DNA from: Panorpa germanica
Lineage: Eukaryota > Arthropoda > Insecta > Mecoptera > Panorpidae
Length of the DNA: 64,000 nt
Assembly (NCBI GenBank): GCA_963678705.1
Contig: CAVMBN010000222.1
Coordinates: 310,001-374,000, forward strand
Direction of reading: 5' to 3'
The position numbers and the translations under genes are program-made. Positions within the stretch are counted from its first letter, which is position 1. Every line of letters starts with the position of its first letter. A model generated the notes under the pieces. It was given only the letters and a program-made list of their open reading frames with translations. It was not told where the DNA came from and ran no database searches. Positions 60,301 through 64,000 of this stretch are shown in pieces.

Positions 60301-60477
60301 ATCAACAACATAAATACAAACTTAACAATATCACAAATTCTTATAATACAGAAATAACAGCAATAATGAAATTACTAGAAATAATACAAAACACTGACAA
60401 TAAAAATATATTAATCTTCACTGATTCTCGTAGTGTTTGTTTATCTATAAATAACAATTATTCAAAAACAAACACGT
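57354..60477 (+). pseudogene. Jockey-like ORF2: endonuclease, reverse transcriptase, RNase H; frameshifted and 3'-truncated
   Basis: 57354-58433 is the APE-like endonuclease with QWNCRG (N8), SETFL (E35), GDFNATH (D139, N141), LDLTIV and GSDHYP (D217, H218), all catalytic positions kept. A shift at the nine-A run 58424-58432 leads into the RT frame (58727-59656 from its first Met) with PILKPGKDP, FRPITLLS, AAFIDIEAAYD, GIPQGSILSPLLF and MYADDMVIYS. A shift near 59590 leads to 59659-59937 (GYKWGAHPTTLIKIYKAIVR). RNase H follows with WFTDSSF, a shift near 60262, YNTEITAI and LIFTDSRSV, so all three acidic residues are seen. The frame ends abruptly at about 60477. It would nick target DNA and copy element RNA. 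Confidence 0.85.
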
Positions 60478-61315
60478 TATAGGGAACGTTTAGAATTAAC
60501 AGTTATTTTTCTAGGCAAAACACCATCTCGTGGAATATTTTTCCGTGTTCCCGGGGCTTTCCATCATGCGAGGTGGATGGCAAACGCTATTTACTGGTTG
60601 AAAATTTTTCTGTTTCGTGATGAATTTGAATTATTAGAACTAGAACAAAGTGAAATTTGTGATATTTGTATTTTTCTTGTGAGTGTGTATGTCGAAGCAT
60701 GGTTTTGTGCGCCTTCTGCTGCAAAAGCACCGTATCAGGATTTTAAGGTTCTTTCGAAACTGTTCCAATATCAAGCTATCGATCGTGATATCTCTCGTGT
60801 GGCTTTGCAAAAACTAAACAATCATTTATGGTATTTAAGCACTGAGGTAGTTGCATTAGCTTTTTTTGATCCAAATTTGTCATTTGATTCAAAAATGAAA
60901 ATGGTCAATGCTTTGAATCGCGAAACTGATTTATCTGTAACAAGTGGGAAACGAATACAGATACTAATAGATGAAATTCCAGAAATTATTAATTATGGAA
61001 TTGAACAATTCGTTTCTCCTGAAACTAAAGAATTTTTCAAAAGATTTGAATGAATTCCTTATGACAGAACCATCGGCGTGGCATAGAAATAAAAGTTATA
61101 TAAAAGGTCTGGAATTATTGAATAAATTAAAAGTTGTAAATGATTCGGAAGAGAGAGAGGTTAAGCTCATGGAGGATTATAATAAACTATTCACGAAAAA
61201 CGAACAACAGAAACAGTTCGTACTTCAAGTTGTAAATGCACGCGTACACGTATGCGTAATTCCACGCTATACAAAATCGACTTTATCTCAGCGTCAAAAT
61301 ATTTATAAAAATTAA
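60478..61315 (+). pseudogene. C-terminal part of an unidentified conserved protein, one frameshift
   Basis: The frame from about 60475 reads YRERLELTVIFLG, GIFFRVPGAFHHARWMANAI, EAWFCAPSAAKAPYQDF, KLNNHLWYLSTEVVALAFFD and IEQFVSPETKEFF, ending at 61053. A +1 frame overlapping it (open to 61315) carries the rest: AWHRNKSYIKGLELLNKLKV, VNDSEEREVKLMEDYNKLFT, EQQKQFVLQVV. From memory this resembles a family of uncharacterised, multi-copy animal proteins (PGAMHHARWM, NHLWYLSEE, VNDxAERGVxL), possibly mobile-element encoded; I cannot name it. It begins exactly where the Jockey-like RNase H stops, so its own N-terminus is missing. The frame break lies between 61030 and 61060. Confidence 0.6.
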
Positions 61316-61826
61316 TTGATTTTTACCATTTTCGCGGAAACTGTTAGGTGTATAAAAAAGTGATACAGGACAATATATGCATTTTTAATAGATCTACAAC
61401 TTTTGTAAAACACTTTTTTGTGTATAATACTAACTAATATTTTGTAAAATAAATAAATAAAATCGATTTTTATTTCGTGATTTTGTCATTTTTCGTTTCT
61501 CGTGAATTTTTAATAAATGAACTGATTTTCATCTATTTCTCGAAAATTGTTTGTCGTATAAGAAAAAGTAATAGATGATAATATATGTATTTTTATTAGA
61601 TATACAACTTTTGCATAATAATATTTTAAAATTAATATTTTGCAAGATATATGAATTTTAAAAGAAAAATCTGGGATTTTTCAATTTTCAAGGCTCTTGG
61701 GGTACGTTTTCCCGTTATCCGATTAACCTAAAAATTTTCACAAATCATTATTTTAGGCAATGGCACAAAATGGGAGGGTACCGCAAAAAAAATTTTAACT
61801 TTGAAAATAAGGGCCACTCTAATATA

Positions 61827-61875
<49 letters not shown>

Positions 61876-61951
61876 CTAGGGGTGTGCAACCTTTTATGCT
61901 AATTCTGGTTAATATTTCATAACTATGATGCTCATACGCCCGCAAATTCGT

Positions 61952-62010
<59 letters not shown>
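61316..62010. repeat. AT-rich tail with a diverged ~190-bp duplication and two (TA)n tracts
   Basis: Around 61355-61420 and 61545-61615 similar text recurs (GTATAAAAAAGTGATA against GTATAAGAAAAAGTAATA, then ATATATGCATTTTTA or ATATATGTATTTTTA, then ACAACTTTTG). Pure (TA)n occupies about 61829-61872 and 61956-62010. No gene. Confidence 0.6.
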
Positions 62011-62011
<1 letters not shown>

Positions 62012-62041
62012 CACATGGGCTGAAAAGTCCCGGGCCTAACA
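62012..62041 (+). repeat. Mariner left terminal inverted repeat
   Basis: Thirty bases identical to the reverse complement of 63272-63301. Confidence 0.9.
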
Positions 62042-62188
62042 CATAGATGGCGCTAGTTTTATTGCAGTCACTTTTTTTTAGTTAATACTAACCTTCAAAA
62101 GACAGCTGTAAAAATTTCATAATATTCTATTCAGTAGTTTGTGAGTTATTGTGCTAAGAGTGACGCTACTTTTCTTATTTTCAAAACA

Positions 62189-63215
62189 ATGGATCAAAAA
62201 CAATTTCGTGCTTTAATTTTACACTGCTTCTTGATTGGAAAAAAAAACGTTTAAGCGAAGCAATGGCTTGAAAAGTGTTATAAGGACTTCGCTCCATCAG
62301 AAACAACAATAAAACGTTGGTTTGCTGACTTCAAACGTGGTCGTAAAGACACCGATGATGTAGAACGCAGTGGACGTGCAAATGAGGCGGTAAAACCAGA
62401 AAACATAAAAAAAATCTACAAAATCGTTTTGAATGATCAAAAAATGAAGTTGCGTGAGTTAGCTGACATCGTAAAGATATCAAAAGAACGTGTTGGCTTT
62501 ATATTGCTTAAGCATTTGACTATGAAAAAGCTCTGTTCAAAGTGGGTGCCGCGTTTGCTTACTGTTGACCAAAAACGAGAACGTCTGGATGATTCTGAGC
62601 AGTGTTTGGCCATGTTTAAACGTAACAAACCGGAATTTTTGCGTCGATATGTGACAATGGATGAAACATGGATCCATCACTTCACTCCGGAATCAAAACG
62701 ATCGTCATCGGAGAGGACAGCAACTGGTGAACCTCGTCCAAAGCGCCCGAAAGCACAACAATTGGCTGGAAAGGTTATGGCCTCGGTATTTTGAGATGTG
62801 CGGGGTGTAATATTCATCGACTATCTTGAGAAAGGAAATACCATTAACAGTGAATATTATATAGCGTTATTGGAGCGTTTGAAGGCCGAAATTGCAAAGA
62901 AACGACCGTTTATGGCAAAGAAAAAAAAATTGTTTTATCAAGACACCGTATCACAAGTCAATCAAAACAATGGCAAAACTACATGAATTGAACTTCGAAT
63001 TGCTCCCACATCCACCGTATTCGCCAGATTTGGCTCCCAGCGACTACTGCCTGTTCGCAGACCTGAAAAAAATGCTCGCCGGTAAGAAATTTCGCACGAA
63101 TGAAGAGGTTATCGCTGAAACTGAGGCTTATTTTGAGGCAAAAGATAAATCGTTTTACAAAAGTGGTATTGAAATGTTAGAGCGGCGCTGGAATGATTGC
63201 GAATGCTGCTCTTGA
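62189..63215 (+). pseudogene. Mariner transposase, two stops and one frameshift
   Basis: From ATG 62189 the frame reads MDQKQFRALILHCFLIGKKN, meets TAA at 62252-62254, and continues with EKCYKDFAPSETTIKRWFAD and the second helix-turn-helix (MKLRELADIVKISKERVG). WVPRLLT matches the mariner WVPHEL linker motif. The first catalytic Asp is in VTMDETWIHHF. A TGA at 62792-62794 stands where the family has Trp (MASVFW). The second Asp is in LFYQD near 62940, where a frameshift moves to the frame ending at 63215. The third is in PPYSPDLAPSDYCLF. All three catalytic Asp codons persist, so loss was by a few late mutations. Confidence 0.88.
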
Positions 63216-63271
63216 TTGCTTTATTACGTTGATAAATAAAGCTAATTTTGAACCAAAAACAGTGTTTTCTT

Positions 63272-63301
63272 TGTTAGGCCCGGGACTTTTCAGCCCATGT
63301 G
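63272..63301 (-). repeat. Mariner right terminal inverted repeat
   Basis: Thirty bases, perfect match to the left repeat. Confidence 0.9.
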
Positions 63302-63304
63302 TTA

Positions 63305-63736
63305 TATATGATAGAAATATATGCAGTGAAATATTAAACAGTAATATTTATAAAGTAGTTGTAATTGTTTTTGTGTTAATAAATAAATTTTGTAAAAGTG
63401 TCAATCCTTCTTATTATTTTAATTGTGGCTATTTAATAATTTATAAGTTACAACGCGACTAAATAGTGTAAACAATTATTCCGCTCGGTAATTAAAGAAC
63501 CCCAGTCGCAGGCGTAATACGCGGTATATTTAGAAGGTTTGAGAATATTAGTATCCCATCCCTTAATCCTCGCTCGCACATACAAATTTGTACCTTTGGC
63601 GTCATAGAAGGTTCCCACAGTCAGACTCCCTTTATTCCCCTTTCACGTCCTTATAAGTTTGTAACATTTGGTATTAGAAGCTGAAGAGGATAGTTGCTAA
63701 GTGCACACAAGCCGTTTTCGCGCCCAGTTAAATTGT

Positions 63737-63819
<83 letters not shown>

Positions 63820-64000
63820 GAGTCGTAAAAATAAATCGAGCATACAAAGTAATCATAACTATAACACCTGAGCTAGAGAAGTCGTAAAAGAATATGATTA
63901 ATAAGTGTATATTGTGAACGGAAACCAGGTCAAAGGTTAAAGCAATTAAAATGTGTGAAACTTTAAACCACTGATTGAATACGTAAAGGAATGTGCTTAC
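63305..64000. repeat. AT-rich spacer with (TA)n/(GT)n microsatellite at 63741-63819
   Basis: No gene recognised. The microsatellite is preceded by AAATTGTAACAATATAT, much like the AAATTCGTAACAATATAT before the tract at 61956, suggesting a shared repeat origin. Confidence 0.6.

Larger units (their letters stand above)
62011..63302 (+). mobile_element. Mariner (DD34D) transposon, complete ends, 1,292 bp
   Basis: Perfect 30-bp inverted repeats (62012-62041 and 63272-63301, starting CACATGGGCTGAAAAGTCCC) are flanked by TA on both sides (62009-62010, 63303-63304). Length and layout fit a full mariner. It sits at the edge of a (TA)n tract, which offers many TA targets. The transposase inside is broken. 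Confidence 0.9.

Noticed and set aside
61748..62014. Minus frame with long (YI)n
   Set aside because: Translation of (TA)n microsatellites.
1..64000. tRNA, rRNA or snRNA genes
   Set aside because: No A/B-box plus cloverleaf or conserved rRNA word noticed by eye; a covariance-model scan would be decisive.

Overview
This is a eukaryotic, AT-rich, almost gene-free window, most likely from an arthropod and probably an insect. I infer this from the element types: a DD34D mariner, Jockey-like non-LTR elements, Copia remnants, an errantivirus-like LTR retroelement with an envelope remnant, and Helitrons. I found no convincing single-copy host gene, no tRNA or rRNA, no CRISPR array and no prokaryotic operon. 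Nearly everything recognisable is a mobile element or its debris.

Layout. 1-2265: a decayed DDE transposase tail, an unidentified coding relic and old Helitron scraps. 2266-23676: a head-to-tail block of non-coding Helitron-like elements on the minus strand, in three related types. Type C ends ...GGGGCGAAGCGCTAG, type A ends ...GGGGGTAAAAGCTAG and type B ends ...GGGGGTAAACTCTAG. Each end has a GTCGC/GCGAC hairpin about 11 nt before CTAG. One element carries about 731 uninterrupted copies of an 8-bp unit (9929-15776). 23677-28735: a broken Copia element split by about 3 kb of other sequence, including a 2.3-kb Helitron with internally deleted Rep/helicase coding and intact ends. 28736-39897: three near-identical 3.72-kb type-C units on the plus strand, joined exactly CTAG|TC, each carrying the same 5'-truncated non-LTR fragment. 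39898-43675: plus-strand A/B elements and chimeras. 43676-46136: spacer plus a minus-strand Copia relic.

46137-52896: a complete-ended LTR retroelement (two 344-bp LTRs, ATAT target duplication, tRNA-Ser-type primer site, gag, integrase and envelope remnants, no visible reverse transcriptase). 53600-55180: a Jockey-like relic. 55784-60477: a second, better preserved Jockey-like element with gag-like ORF1 and endonuclease/RT/RNase H ORF2, cut off at its 3' end. 60478-61315: the C-terminal part of an unidentified protein. 62011-63302: a full-length dead mariner inserted in a (TA)n tract.

The most interesting signal is structural. The Helitron-like elements are joined terminus to terminus as rolling-circle replication would produce. 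They form two opposed blocks around a 5-kb core and show terminator read-through, end swapping, twin outward-facing 3' ends and an extreme satellite expansion seeded at the 5' end. All family assignments come from reading motifs by eye; no search was run.
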